Assembly: GCF_020614375.1 (NCBI RefSeq)
Contig: NZ_CP085327.1
Span: 1,290,823-1,354,822 of the forward strand
Origin: Haladaptatus salinisoli
GTDB taxonomy: Archaea > Halobacteriota > Halobacteria > Halobacteriales > Haladaptataceae
Direction: 5' to 3'
Length of the DNA stretch: 64,000 nucleotides
How positions within the stretch are numbered: position 1 is the stretch's first letter; the number at the start of each line of letters is the position of its first letter. Of this stretch, positions 9,125 through 17,461 are shown in pieces. The position numbers were made by a program, and so were the translations under genes. The notes below the pieces were generated by a model. That model ran no database searches. It worked only from the letters and a program-made list of their open reading frames with translations, and had not been told where the DNA came from.

Positions 9125-11041
9125 TTATTTGAACCGGAACGTCTCCAGGTTCTTCGGCGCGAACGTGCGGATGTTGTACTCGTGGTAGAGCGACGAGGAG
9201 AGGTCCTGCGTCGAACTCTCGTCGCCGTGGACGCAGAGCACCTTCTCGGGGCGGGGGTTCATCGTCTTCACGAAGTTCATCAGCCCCTGTCTGTCGGCGT
9301 GGCCGGAGAAGCCGTCCACCGTCTCGACGTCCATCTTCAGGCTGAGGGTATTGCTTCGGCTGCCGCGTCCGTTGAGCGGAATCTCGTCCCAACCGCTCTG
9401 GATGCGACGCCCGAGCGTCCCCTGCGCCTGGTAGCCGACGAACACCATCGTGTTGTCGGGGTCGCCGCCGAGGTGTTCGAGCCACGACATGATCGGACCG
9501 CCGGTGACCATCCCGGAGGTCGAGAGGATGATACACTGGTCGCCGTCGGCGACGTCCTGTCGTTCGTCCTCGCCGCCGTCGATGTGGTTGAACTGCGGGG
9601 CGAGGAACGGGTTCTCGTCCTCGTGGAAGATGCGGTCGCGGAGGTCGTCGCGCAGGTACTCGGGGTAGGTCGTGTGGATGGCCGTCGCCTCCCATATCAT
9701 CCCGTCCAGGTGGACGGGCATGGTCGGGATGTCGCCCTTCCGCATCGCCTCCTCGATGACGAGCATCATCTCCTGGGAGCGCCCCACCGCGAACGCGGGG
9801 ATGACGACCTTGCCGCCCTTCTCGTACGTCTCGTTGATTATCCGCTTGAGATTGCGTTCGGAGTCCTCCTGGTCGGTCTGGTAGTCGTTGCGACCGCCGT
9901 AGGTCGATTCGAGCACCAGCGTCTCGACGCGGGGGAAGTCGTTGACCGCGCCGTTGAACAGGCGCGTGTCGGTGTAGTGGATGTCGCCCGAGAACGCCAC
10001 GTTGTACAGGCCGTCGCCGATGTGGAAGTGCGTCACCGCGGAGCCGAGGATGTGACCCGCGTTGTGGAACGTGAGCTTCACGTCCGGCGCGACGTCGGTC
10101 ACGTCGCCGTACTCCAGCGGGATGGTGTGTTTGATGGCTTCCCGAACCATCTCGCTCTCGTACGGCGGGACGCGGCCCTCCTTCGCGGCCACGTCGAGGT
10201 AGTCGAGTTGGAGGAGTCCCATCAGGTCGCGGGTGGGCTCGGTCGTGTATATCGGGCCGTCGTAACCGTACTTGAACAGGAGCGGGATGAGCGCGCTGTG
10301 GTCCAGGTGAGCGTGCGTGAGCACCACCGCGTCGATGGTGCTCGCGCCAGCCCCCAGCGCCTCCTCGACCTGCAGGTACGGCACGTCGTCGGACCCCGGT
10401 TTGTCGCCGCAGTCGATGAGGATGCGGGTCTCCGGCGTCGAGAGGATGAAGCTCGCCCGCCCGACCTCCCGACAGCAGCCGAGGGTCGTGATGCGAACCC
10501 ACTCCTCGTTGCTCATCTCCTCGCGGTGTATCTGTCTGCCGACCTTCTCCAGGACGTCCCGGCGGTCTTCGCGCTCCTGTTTCAGGAAGTTCCTGACGTT
10601 CGACACCGTGGAGGACTCGATGGGCGGCGTGCGAACGACCTCCGGCGTCCAGCCTACTTCCTGCGTTATCTGTCGGAGCGTGCTTCCGTGCTTGCCGATG
10701 ACCATTCCCGGCTTCTCGGCTTCGATGACGACTTCCCCGGTGTCCACGTGGAAGTCGAGGTCGGTCACGCCCGCTTCGTCGGGGATGACCTCGAGGATGT
10801 CCTCCCGGGCGCTCTCGGGTCGGGAGAGCACGTCCGGGTCGGGACGAACCGTGATTCGCTTCCGAAGCTGGCTCGCCAGCTTTCGGATGAGGTCGCCGTT
10901 GCGCGCGAACTTCTTGGGGTCGCGCGTGTAGACGACGAGTTCGGGTCCTTCGTACTTCACGTCCGACACCGAAATGTCGCTCGGCAGTTCGCTCGTGATC
11001 GTTGCTTTGAGGTCTTCGAGTTGTTGCTCTACTTTACTCAT
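9125..11041 (-). CDS. aCPSF1/FttA: KH-domain beta-CASP ribonuclease
   Basis: The archaeal relative of the CPSF73 cleavage factor. Members of this family end transcription by cutting nascent RNA and act as endo/exoribonucleases. The 638-residue protein has two N-terminal KH-type domains (about 1-150, with PGMVIGKHGSTLRQIT). A metallo-beta-lactamase domain follows with the motif HAHLDHS and the later elements GHILGSAVTHFH and AFSGDIHYTD. The beta-CASP part contains STYGGRNDYQ, ILSTSGMVTGGP and FSGHADRQGL. Length and order match the family. The start at 11041 (MSKVEQQLEDLKATI) is the usual one. No TATA box sits at the leaderless distance. The nearest candidate on the minus strand is around 11155-11165, so a leader of 50-100 nt is possible. 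Confidence 0.96.
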   Translation of the reverse strand: MSKVEQQLEDLKATITSELPSDISVSDVKYEGPELVVYTRDPKKFARNGDLIRKLASQLRKRITVRPDPDVLSRPESAREDILEVIPDEAGVTDLDFHVDTGEVVIEAEKPGMVIGKHGSTLRQITQEVGWTPEVVRTPPIESSTVSNVRNFLKQEREDRRDVLEKVGRQIHREEMSNEEWVRITTLGCCREVGRASFILSTPETRILIDCGDKPGSDDVPYLQVEEALGAGASTIDAVVLTHAHLDHSALIPLLFKYGYDGPIYTTEPTRDLMGLLQLDYLDVAAKEGRVPPYESEMVREAIKHTIPLEYGDVTDVAPDVKLTFHNAGHILGSAVTHFHIGDGLYNVAFSGDIHYTDTRLFNGAVNDFPRVETLVLESTYGGRNDYQTDQEDSERNLKRIINETYEKGGKVVIPAFAVGRSQEMMLVIEEAMRKGDIPTMPVHLDGMIWEATAIHTTYPEYLRDDLRDRIFHEDENPFLAPQFNHIDGGEDERQDVADGDQCIILSTSGMVTGGPIMSWLEHLGGDPDNTMVFVGYQAQGTLGRRIQSGWDEIPLNGRGSRSNTLSLKMDVETVDGFSGHADRQGLMNFVKTMNPRPEKVLCVHGDESSTQDLSSSLYHEYNIRTFAPKNLETFRFK

Positions 11042-11340
11042 GGTGAAAACAGTCTGCTTCGTCCGTTGCGAGACGGGGTGCTGTCGTTCCGACGTGTCGG
11101 GCGGCGCCGTAGACGGTGAGTTCGACCACCGTGACCACTACGACTCGTCCAGCACAACATAGATTGTCTCGATTTTTCTGCGGGATTGTGTGATTGCGCG
11201 GTCGCGCGTACTGTAGTCCTGGTCTCCGAAAGCCAACCGTTCAAGGTAGACGCAGGAAAACCCGCTTATCACCCAGTAAACGGTGCGATTATAAAAGCCT
11301 TCTCAAAAATGCTAAATCCCCGCTCGTCGACGCCTTCCCC
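11042..11340. promoter_or_regulatory. Divergent promoter region
   Basis: This 299 bp spacer separates the aCPSF1 gene (minus) from the gene at 11341 (plus). On the plus strand ATTATAAAAG at about 11288-11297 is a strong TATA-like box about 45 bp before the 11341 start. On the minus strand no box is seen close to the aCPSF1 start. No convincing small gene is present. Confidence 0.5.
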
Positions 11341-11817
11341 ATGCAGCTATCCCCGTCCGCGGTGGCCGACGAACGCGAATGGGTCCGGAACCGAACCGAG
11401 GCGGTGACGCTCATCAACCGCGTCCGAGCGGACCTCGGCGAGGCGTTCGGTACGGACGTGGCAAGCGTCTCCGAATCGGCGTACCGCGACGAGGTCGACG
11501 CCGTCTTCGCGGACGGCGACCTCGCGGTGAACGTCGCGGCGCTGGTCGCCGTCCTCCGCGACCTGGACGTGGACGACGACTACCCGGGCTTCGTCGTGGA
11601 CGAACTGCTCGGCCGGGAACTCGCCGGGATGATCGCCGGCACCCAACCCCTGCGCTTGCTCGGCGAGGCGACCTTCCACTACGCGGACGTGATGCACCAC
11701 GCCGACGACGAGGCGGCGGGACTGGACGACCTCGACGCCGCGCTCGCCGCCGGGTTTCAGACGCGACTACCGGGGTGGTCGTGGACGGAGAGCGAGAGTC
11801 CGTTTTCGGTGGAGTGA
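11341..11817 (+). CDS. Conserved-looking haloarchaeal protein of unknown function
   Basis: I do not recognise this 158-residue protein. It is strongly acidic and predicted mostly helical, with no signal peptide and no clear membrane span. It starts MQLSPSAVADEREWVRNRTE and ends with a Trp-rich tail, LPGWSWTESESPFSVE. The middle (VAVLRDLDVDDDYPGFVVDE) and AGMIAGTQPLRLLGEATFHY look like globular helices. Codon use fits its neighbours, and a TATA-like box is present upstream. The stop lies 2 bp from the convergent membrane-protein gene. It is probably a real cytosolic protein; its role is unknown. Confidence 0.8.
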   Translation: MQLSPSAVADEREWVRNRTEAVTLINRVRADLGEAFGTDVASVSESAYRDEVDAVFADGDLAVNVAALVAVLRDLDVDDDYPGFVVDELLGRELAGMIAGTQPLRLLGEATFHYADVMHHADDEAAGLDDLDAALAAGFQTRLPGWSWTESESPFSVE

Positions 11818-11819
11818 GA

Positions 11820-12161
11820 CTACGGATCGACGCCGAAGCCGAAATAGCGTCCTCCGCACACGATGTCGAATCCGATAACCCCGAGCGAGAGCGTGCCGAC
11901 GACCGCGAGAGCGACTTGCCAGAGTTCGTTCGAACCGACGAGAGTGGCTGCCAAGACCGACCACGCGAGACAGACGAAACCGATTTCGGACGGTCGGTGC
12001 CCCTCGACGTTCCACGGAAGGTCGATGGTCGAGAACACGAGGAGCAGGCCGCCGAGAACGCCGAGCGATAGCCGGACCAGCGCGGCCGCCTCTCTCGGTG
12101 CGCCGCCCGTCAAAAGGAGGCCGAGGTTGAGGAACAGAACCAGAACTCCGAGCCAACGCAC
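11820..12161 (-). CDS. Small four-helix membrane protein, tandem copy A (damaged start?)
   Basis: A 113-residue hydrophobic protein with about four membrane spans, beginning at GTG 12161 (MRWLGVLVLFLNLGLLLTGG). It is clearly paralogous to the next gene upstream (12316-12732). Shared stretches include LVFSTIDLPW against FVLSTVDLPW, and GFDIVCGGRYF against GFDIARGGRHF. Relative to that copy, the upstream ATG at 12211 is out of frame by one missing A (ATGAAG for ATGAAA), while the following codons still align (APTISAPTGG). The TATA-like box (12235-12241) sits at leaderless distance from the old ATG, not from the GTG. The protein may therefore be made from the internal GTG or hardly at all. Function is unknown. 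Confidence 0.7.
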   Translation of the reverse strand: MRWLGVLVLFLNLGLLLTGGAPREAAALVRLSLGVLGGLLLVFSTIDLPWNVEGHRPSEIGFVCLAWSVLAATLVGSNELWQVALAVVGTLSLGVIGFDIVCGGRYFGFGVDP

Positions 12162-12208
12162 TCCTCGCGGCCCTATCCCTCCGGTGGGCGCGCTGATGGT
12201 CGGCGCTT

Positions 12209-12241
12209 CATGCGATCTTGTCGATGGTCTGCGGTAAAAAC
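12209..12241 (-). promoter_or_regulatory. Promoter and frameshifted ancestral start of membrane copy A
   Basis: On the minus strand a GTTTTTACC box (centre about 12237) lies 26 bp before ATG 12211. That ATG opens a 12-codon dead-end frame ending in TAG. Insertion of one A after ATGAA would restore a frame encoding MKAPTISAPTGG, matching the paralog's MKAPNVRAPSVRAPTGG. This is either a recent one-base deletion or a sequencing error. Confidence 0.55.
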
Positions 12242-12315
12242 TCTCGCGTTTTACACGTCTTCGTCCGCACCGACGACGAGAAAGTCGGAGTAGAGGTACC
12301 GACGTCGACCGGAGT

Positions 12316-12732
12316 TCAGGCGTCGGCGTCGTCGATGTCGAAGTGACGCCCGCCGCGGGCGATGTCGAATCCCATGAAGCCGAACAAAGCGGCCGTGGCG
12401 AGCGATACGGCCAGCCACCAGAGTTCGTCTTCGGCGGCGAGGTTGGTGAGCAGGTACGACGCCGCGAAACAGAGGTAGCCCAGTCCGGCCAGTCTGTACC
12501 ACTCGATTCGCCACGGGAGGTCGACGGTCGAGAGGACGAAGAGGAGACCGCTGAGCGCGCCCAGGGCGAACCGGACGAACGCCAATTCGTGCGCCAGCGC
12601 GTCGCCCCCGGAGCCGACGAGAAATTCCAGATACAAGAGGAGGAGAAACAGCCCGAGCCACCGGAACCAGCGCCGTTTCACGCCTCCCGTGGGGGCTCTA
12701 ACGCTCGGCGCTCTGACGTTCGGCGCTTTCAT
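12316..12732 (-). CDS. Small four-helix membrane protein, tandem copy B
   Basis: A 138-residue protein with a short cytosolic N-terminus (MKAPNVRAPSVRAPTGGVKR) and about four hydrophobic segments: WLGLFLLLLYLEFLVGSG, VRFALGALSGLLFVLSTVDL, YRLAGLGYLCFAASYLLTNL and WLAVSLATAALFGFMGFDI. The tail is acidic. It is the intact member of a tandem pair with 11820-12161. I chose ATG 12732, although an earlier in-frame Met exists, because the copy-A alignment begins there and an A/T-rich stretch is properly spaced upstream. I do not recognise the family. Topology suggests an inner-membrane protein. The duplicated pair is flanked by unrelated housekeeping genes. Confidence 0.8.
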   Translation of the reverse strand: MKAPNVRAPSVRAPTGGVKRRWFRWLGLFLLLLYLEFLVGSGGDALAHELAFVRFALGALSGLLFVLSTVDLPWRIEWYRLAGLGYLCFAASYLLTNLAAEDELWWLAVSLATAALFGFMGFDIARGGRHFDIDDADA

Positions 12733-12842
12733 GTCGTTCCGTTGGCGAACCGAGCGTAAATGTCTTGTCTCGCGAGGGATCGAACGAGGGTTTTCCTCCA
12801 ACTTCCGGAACACTGATAGAAGCGCGGCGACTGTCGACGGAC

Positions 12843-13355
12843 GTGCAACCCGCGACGCTCTGCTATCCCGTTCGGAACGAGCGCGTCCTGCTCATCCGCA
12901 AGAAGCGCGGCCTCGGCGCGGGGAAGTTCGTCGGCCCCGGCGGGAAAGTCGAGGACGGCGAGACGCCGCGCGAGGCGGCGGTTCGGGAGGTCGAAGAGGA
13001 GATCCGCGTGTCGGTGACCGACCCGACCAAGGTCGGCGAGTTCGAGTTCGTCTTCGGTGTTCGCGAGAGTGCCGCTCTCGGAAACTCGTTAGAACTCCGT
13101 TCTGACGGTGACGACACGCGGATGTTCGTCCACGTCTTCCGCGCCGAGGAGTTCGCCGGAACGCCCGAGGAAACGGCGGAGGCCGTCCCTCGATGGTTCG
13201 ACTTCGAGGACGTGCCCTACGACGAGATGTGGGAGGACGACCGCCTCTGGATGCCCCACCTCTTCTCGGGCGAGACGTTCGCCGGACGGTTTCGGTTCGA
13301 CGCCGAGGGAGAGACGCTGGTGGAACACGACCTGACCGTCGGCGTGGAGTTCTGA
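12843..13355 (+). CDS. MTH1-like Nudix hydrolase (8-oxo-dGTP diphosphatase type)
   Basis: A 170-residue Nudix protein that probably sanitises oxidised purine nucleotides. The Nudix box reads GKVEDGETPREAAV followed by REVEEEIRV. All metal-binding Glu are present, but the usual Gly near its end is replaced by Arg. The C-terminal part, LWMPHLFSGETFAGRFRFD, resembles the W-P-L-L segment of human MTH1, which points to 8-oxo-dGTP or similar. The start is GTG 12843 (MQPATLCYPVRNERVLLIRK), because residues encoded further upstream are not family-like. A short extra segment, about GVRESAALGNSLELRSDGDD, lies after the core strands and may be a lineage-specific insertion. Confidence 0.88.
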   Translation: MQPATLCYPVRNERVLLIRKKRGLGAGKFVGPGGKVEDGETPREAAVREVEEEIRVSVTDPTKVGEFEFVFGVRESAALGNSLELRSDGDDTRMFVHVFRAEEFAGTPEETAEAVPRWFDFEDVPYDEMWEDDRLWMPHLFSGETFAGRFRFDAEGETLVEHDLTVGVEF

Positions 13356-13380
13356 GGCGAGCGTTCGACGCCGCGCCCGC

Positions 13381-13980
13381 CTACCGCCGCCCGGTGTCGT
13401 ACTTGTAGGTCGCGCTCTCGGGGTCGATGCCGAACTCCTCCGCCATCGAGTCGGTGTCCGTCTCCTCCGAACCGCCGGTCTCCCGGGGTCGGGCGTTCTT
13501 GAATCGCTCGCGCAGGCGGTCGGGCATCTCGAACGCCTCGACCGCGAGCACCATCGGCACCGCGTCGGGTTCGATGCGTTCTCGCTTGGTCTCGAGGCGG
13601 TCGCGCAGTTTGTCGGGCAACTCGTCGACGTCGATGACCTCGAAGCCGAACTGTCCGAGGAAGTCGGGCACGCCGACGAGGGCGTACACCTCCTCGAAGC
13701 CCTCGTCGCTCGCCTTGTCGATGAGGCGCTCGACGACGTGCGCGCCGACGCCCTGCCCGCGCCACGCTTCCACGACGCCGATGCTCGTCAGTTCGCAGAT
13801 GTCGGGCGCGTCCTCCGGTTTGTGGATGCGGATTCGACCGAATCCGGCCTTCTCGTTCGACGTTTCGTCGATGGCGACGACGTAGTCCCGGGAACGGAAG
13901 GCGGTCTCGTCGAGCCCCATCGCCTCGATGTTGTCGAGTAGCCAGACCTCCTCTCTGTTTTTCGCGTCCCGGACGTACAT
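13381..13980 (-). CDS. GNAT family N-acetyltransferase
   Basis: A 199-residue acetyl-CoA-dependent transferase. The acetyl-CoA binding loop is EAWRGQGVGAHVVERLI, preceded by the strand CELTSIGVV, and followed by GFEEVYALVGVPDFLGQFGF, as in amino-acid N-acetyltransferase relatives. A C-terminal extension of about 70 residues rich in Arg and Glu is less typical. ATG 13980 has an A/T box (14003-14012 in plus coordinates) at leaderless distance. The substrate cannot be told from the sequence. It is convergent with the Nudix gene, with a 25 bp gap. Confidence 0.9.
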   Translation of the reverse strand: MYVRDAKNREEVWLLDNIEAMGLDETAFRSRDYVVAIDETSNEKAGFGRIRIHKPEDAPDICELTSIGVVEAWRGQGVGAHVVERLIDKASDEGFEEVYALVGVPDFLGQFGFEVIDVDELPDKLRDRLETKRERIEPDAVPMVLAVEAFEMPDRLRERFKNARPRETGGSEETDTDSMAEEFGIDPESATYKYDTGRR

Positions 13981-14072
13981 GGTGAGAGATTCGCTGGCAG
14001 GGCGTAAAAAGGTGTGGCGATTCGGGACTCCGAGGGGACGACGCCGACCGTGGTGGGGTGATTGGACGCCGA

Positions 14073-14534
14073 CTACAACTGCTCAAGCGACCGCAACTTC
14101 TGCTCCACGTCCGGCGGCGCGGCGCTCGGTCCGTCGCGCACCCGGTGGTCGGGAATCAGAATCGGCGCGGGGTTCTCGTCCAGCGCGGTTCGCACGAGTT
14201 GCAGGTCAGCCTCCTCCGTGTGGTCCAAACCGGACGTCATCCGGGTCAGCGTCTCCACGTTCACCTGCTCGCCGTAAGGCACCGCCCTGACCGCTTCGAG
14301 GACGCGCCGTCGGTCGGTCGGGAGCGTCAGCGCGACCTGCACGTCCTCGAAGTTGTCCTCCACGCCCTCCAGGTACGCGGCGATTCGGTCGAGAACGGGG
14401 TGGTCCGCTTCGGCGTCCTCGTCGGCCTCGCGGGGGAAGGTCACGCGCAGAACGCGCCCGCTCGCCACCCCAATCTGTACGGACCGCTCCAGATACGGCG
14501 ACTCCCGCGCGTAGATTCCGGCGTTCTCGTCCAT
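14073..14534 (-). CDS. MGMT-like (alkyltransferase fold) protein lacking the catalytic Cys
   Basis: A 153-residue protein whose C-terminal half matches the winged-helix domain of O6-alkylguanine-DNA alkyltransferases: RAVPYGEQVNVETLTRM, then LVRTALDENPAPILIPDHRV. In true MGMT the last element is PCHR with the acceptor Cys; here it is PDHR. It therefore cannot accept an alkyl group by the known mechanism and may act as an alkyltransferase-like damage-recognition protein, or otherwise (inference). I used ATG 14534 (MDENAGIYARESPYLERSVQ). It is divergent from trpC, with about 85 bp between the starts. Confidence 0.82.
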   Translation of the reverse strand: MDENAGIYARESPYLERSVQIGVASGRVLRVTFPREADEDAEADHPVLDRIAAYLEGVEDNFEDVQVALTLPTDRRRVLEAVRAVPYGEQVNVETLTRMTSGLDHTEEADLQLVRTALDENPAPILIPDHRVRDGPSAAPPDVEQKLRSLEQL

Positions 14535-14590
14535 GGCGGGGGAAACGCCCCTCGGAAACTTCAAGATTCGTCCCCCGGACGCAAGTCTTA

Positions 14591-14599
14591 TGTATAAAC
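14591..14599 (+). promoter_or_regulatory. TATA box of the trpCBA operon
   Basis: TGTATAAAC lies about 25 bp before the trpC ATG at 14620, so the trp transcript is predicted to be leaderless. A CTAG site (14599-14602) abuts the box directly and would be a target of the CTAG methylase encoded at 20787-21815. Confidence 0.75.
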
Positions 14600-14619
14600 T
14601 AGTCCATTGATGTACGATA

Positions 14620-15390
14620 ATGAACGCAGAAGGTGAACTCGCGCCCGCGGTCGAATCCATCCTTCGCGCCGCGCGGTCGCGCGGGACGCCCGACGCGCGG
14701 GACGGACGCGTCTCCATGGACGAGCGTTCGGTGCGCTCGTTCGCGGACGCGCTCGCTCGCGCGGAGGCGGACGGACGGGTTCCGCTCGTCGCGGAGGTGA
14801 AACCGACCAGTCCGACGACGGACGGAAGCAGGACCGACGACCCGGTCGAACTGGCCCGGAAGATGGTCGACGGCGGCGCGGCGGCGCTGTCGGTGCTCAC
14901 CGAACCGGAGCACTTCGGCGGGTCGCCCGAGAGCCTGCGTCGAGTTCGGGAGGCGGTGGACGTGCCGGTCCTCCGGAAGGATTTCGTCCTACGGGAGGAG
15001 CAACTGGACGCGGTGGAAGCGGACGTCGTCCTCCTCATCGTGCGGTTCGTGGACGACCTCGGCGGACTGCTCGCCGCCGCCCGCGAGCGCGGCTTTCAGG
15101 TGCTCGTGGAGGTGCACACCCGCGACGAACTGGCCGAGGCCCTCGACGCGGGGGCGGAGATCGTCGGCGTGAACAACCGCGACCTCGCCAATCTCGACGT
15201 GGACCTCGACACCTTCGAGTCGGTCGCGCCCGCCGCGCCCGACGACGTGACGCTCGTCGCGGAGAGCGGAATCTCGACCCCCGAGGACGCCCGCCGGATG
15301 CGAGCGGCGGGGGCGGACGGCCTCCTCGTCGGGAGCGCCGTCATGGACGGGGACGTGACCGAGAACGCGCGGAGGTTGGTCGAGGCATGA
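14620..15390 (+). CDS. trpC: Indole-3-glycerol-phosphate synthase
   Basis: Closes the ring of CdRP to give indole-3-glycerol phosphate, the step before tryptophan synthase. The protein has 256 residues in a TIM barrel. Typical strands are seen: [15 protein letters not shown] (substrate Lys), [32 protein letters not shown] and [15 protein letters not shown], plus GLLVGSAVM at the phosphate site. It is the first gene of trpCBA and overlaps trpB by 4 bp (ATGA), indicating translational coupling. The start at 14620 is fixed by the TATA box 25 bp upstream. Confidence 0.97.
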   Translation: MNAEGELAPAVESILRAARSRGTPDARDGRVSMDERSVRSFADALARAEADGRVPLVAEVKPTSPTTDGSRTDDPVELARKMVDGGAAALSVLTEPEHFGGSPESLRRVREAVDVPVLRKDFVLREEQLDAVEADVVLLIVRFVDDLGGLLAAARERGFQVLVEVHTRDELAEALDAGAEIVGVNNRDLANLDVDLDTFESVAPAAPDDVTLVAESGISTPEDARRMRAAGADGLLVGSAVMDGDVTENARRLVEA

Positions 15391-16628
15391 GCGAGACGGA
15401 GCGGAAAACCGAGACCAAGTTCGGCGAGTACGGCGGCCAGTACGTCCCCGAGGTGCTGATGCCCGCCATCGAGGAGCTGCAGTCGGCCTACGAGCGCTAC
15501 GTCCGGGAGAACGAGGACGGGTTCGTGGACGAGTTCCGCCGCCACCTCCGCGACTTCGGCGGGCGACCGACCCCGCTCCAGCGCGCCGACGCGCTGAGCG
15601 AGCGGTACGACCGCGACGTCTACCTGAAACGGGAGGACCTGCTCCACGGCGGGGCGCACAAGCTGAACAACGCGCTCGGGCAGGTGCTGCTGGCGAAGTA
15701 CATGGGCAAAGACCGAATCGTCGCCGAGACGGGCGCGGGTCAGCACGGCACCGCGACGGCGATGGCCGCCGCCTACCTCGACGTCGACTGCGAGGTGTAC
15801 ATGGGCCGCACCGACATCAACCGCCAGCGCCCGAACGTCTTCCGGATGCGAACCCACGACGCCGAGGTGAACCCCGTCGACGCGGGTTCGGGAACGCTGA
15901 AGGAGGCCATCAACGAGACGATGCGCGACTGGGCGGCGAACGTCGAGGACACCCACTACGTCATCGGGAGCGTCGTCGGCCCGCACCCCTTCCCGCGGAT
16001 GGTGCGCGACTTCCAGTCGGTCATCGGCGAGGAAGCCCGCGAGCAGATTCGAGAACGGGCGGGCAGACTGCCGGACGCCGTCCTCGCCTGCGCGGGCGGC
16101 GGGTCGAACACGATGGGCGCGTTCCACCGCTTCGTCGGCGACGAGGACGTGGCCCTCTACGCCGTCGAAGCGGGCGGTTCCGGCCTGACGGTGGACGAAG
16201 CCGAGGGCGTCGCTCCCCACTCCGCGTCGCTCGCCGCGGGCGAGGACGGCGTCCTCCACGGGGCCCGGACGAAGCTGCTCCAGAGCCGCGACGGCCAGAT
16301 TCTCGAATCCCACAGCGTGAGCGCCGGACTCGACTACTCCGGCGTCGGCCCGGAGCTCGCCCACCTCGTCGAGACGGGGCGCGTGACGCCCGCGAGCGTC
16401 GGCGACGACGCGGCGCTCGAAGCGTTCCACCGCCTCTCGAAACTGGAGGGAATCATCCCCGCGCTGGAGTCGAGCCACGCGGTCGCGTACCTCGAAGAGG
16501 CCGAGGAGTTGGGCGACCTCGTCGTCGTCACCGTCTCCGGCCGGGGCGACAAGGACCTCGACACGGTCATCGAGGAGAGCGAGAAGCGCGGCATCGAGAG
16601 CGCGCCGGAGATGGGGGTCTTCGAGTGA
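15387..16628 (+). CDS. trpB: Tryptophan synthase beta chain
   Basis: Condenses indole with serine to tryptophan using PLP. The 413-residue protein is of the TrpB1 type that partners TrpA. The PLP Lys is in [15 protein letters not shown], and the phosphate-binding glycine loop is [11 protein letters not shown]. It opens with [14 protein letters not shown], the usual N-terminus. The gene overlaps trpC by 4 bp and trpA by 4 bp, a compact operon that would give matched subunit amounts for the alpha2beta2 complex. Confidence 0.98.
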   Translation: MSETERKTETKFGEYGGQYVPEVLMPAIEELQSAYERYVRENEDGFVDEFRRHLRDFGGRPTPLQRADALSERYDRDVYLKREDLLHGGAHKLNNALGQVLLAKYMGKDRIVAETGAGQHGTATAMAAAYLDVDCEVYMGRTDINRQRPNVFRMRTHDAEVNPVDAGSGTLKEAINETMRDWAANVEDTHYVIGSVVGPHPFPRMVRDFQSVIGEEAREQIRERAGRLPDAVLACAGGGSNTMGAFHRFVGDEDVALYAVEAGGSGLTVDEAEGVAPHSASLAAGEDGVLHGARTKLLQSRDGQILESHSVSAGLDYSGVGPELAHLVETGRVTPASVGDDAALEAFHRLSKLEGIIPALESSHAVAYLEEAEELGDLVVVTVSGRGDKDLDTVIEESEKRGIESAPEMGVFE

Positions 16629-17434
16629 ACCTCGAATCGGCCTTTTCGGACGACCCGGCCCTGATTCCGTACGTCGTGGCGGGCGACCCCGACCCGGAGG
16701 CGACGAAGGAGTACGTTCGGGCGCTGGCGCGGGGCGGGGCGGACGTTATCGAACTCGGCCTCCCGTTCTCGGAACCCATCGCCGACGGGCCGACGATCCA
16801 GAACGCCATCCGGCGCGCGCTCGACGCCGGGATGACGCCCGACCGCTACCTCGAACTCGTCGCCGACCTCGACGTGGACGTACCCCTCGTCTGCATGACC
16901 TACTACAATCTCCTCTACCGGTTCGGAGACGGGGCCGGGGTCGAGTCGTTCGTCGAGGCGGGCGCGGACGCCGGACTGTCGGGTCTCATCGTCCCGGACC
17001 TCCCGGTCGAGGAGAGCGGGCCGCTCCGGGCGGCCTGCGACGAGCACGGACTCGACCTCGTGTTCATCGTCGCGCCGACGACCACGGACGAGCGCAGGGA
17101 GCGCATCCTGTCGCGCGCGTCGGGGTTCGTCTACGTGCAGGCGCGACTGGGAACGACGGGCGCGCAGGCGGACGTGAGCGGTGCGACCCACGAGAGCCTC
17201 TCGCGCCTCGCGGACGACGACCTGCCGAAGGCGGTCGGCTTCGGCGTGAGCGAGGGCGAACACGCCCGCGAAATCGTGGCGGCGGGCGCGGACGGCGTCG
17301 TCGTCGGGAGCGCCCTCGTGGATATCGTCGCGTCGGGCGAGAACGTCGCTGACCGCCTCGAAGCGAAAGCCGCGGAACTCAAATCCGGGGCGCGAGAAGG
17401 GAGGCACGAAGTACCGGAACCGGAACGCACTTGA
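16625..17434 (+). CDS. trpA: Tryptophan synthase alpha chain
   Basis: Cleaves indole-3-glycerol phosphate to indole, which is channelled to TrpB. The 269-residue TIM barrel has the catalytic Glu in [16 protein letters not shown], with the catalytic Asp following, and [13 protein letters not shown] and [11 protein letters not shown] as further family marks. Translation begins at GTG 16625, which overlaps the trpB stop (GTGA), so no alternative start is needed. It is the last gene of trpCBA. The ADH synthase gene starts 27 bp downstream. Confidence 0.97.
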   Translation: MNLESAFSDDPALIPYVVAGDPDPEATKEYVRALARGGADVIELGLPFSEPIADGPTIQNAIRRALDAGMTPDRYLELVADLDVDVPLVCMTYYNLLYRFGDGAGVESFVEAGADAGLSGLIVPDLPVEESGPLRAACDEHGLDLVFIVAPTTTDERRERILSRASGFVYVQARLGTTGAQADVSGATHESLSRLADDDLPKAVGFGVSEGEHAREIVAAGADGVVVGSALVDIVASGENVADRLEAKAAELKSGAREGRHEVPEPERT

Positions 17435-17461
17435 AAACCGCTTGCCACACTTTCACATACT

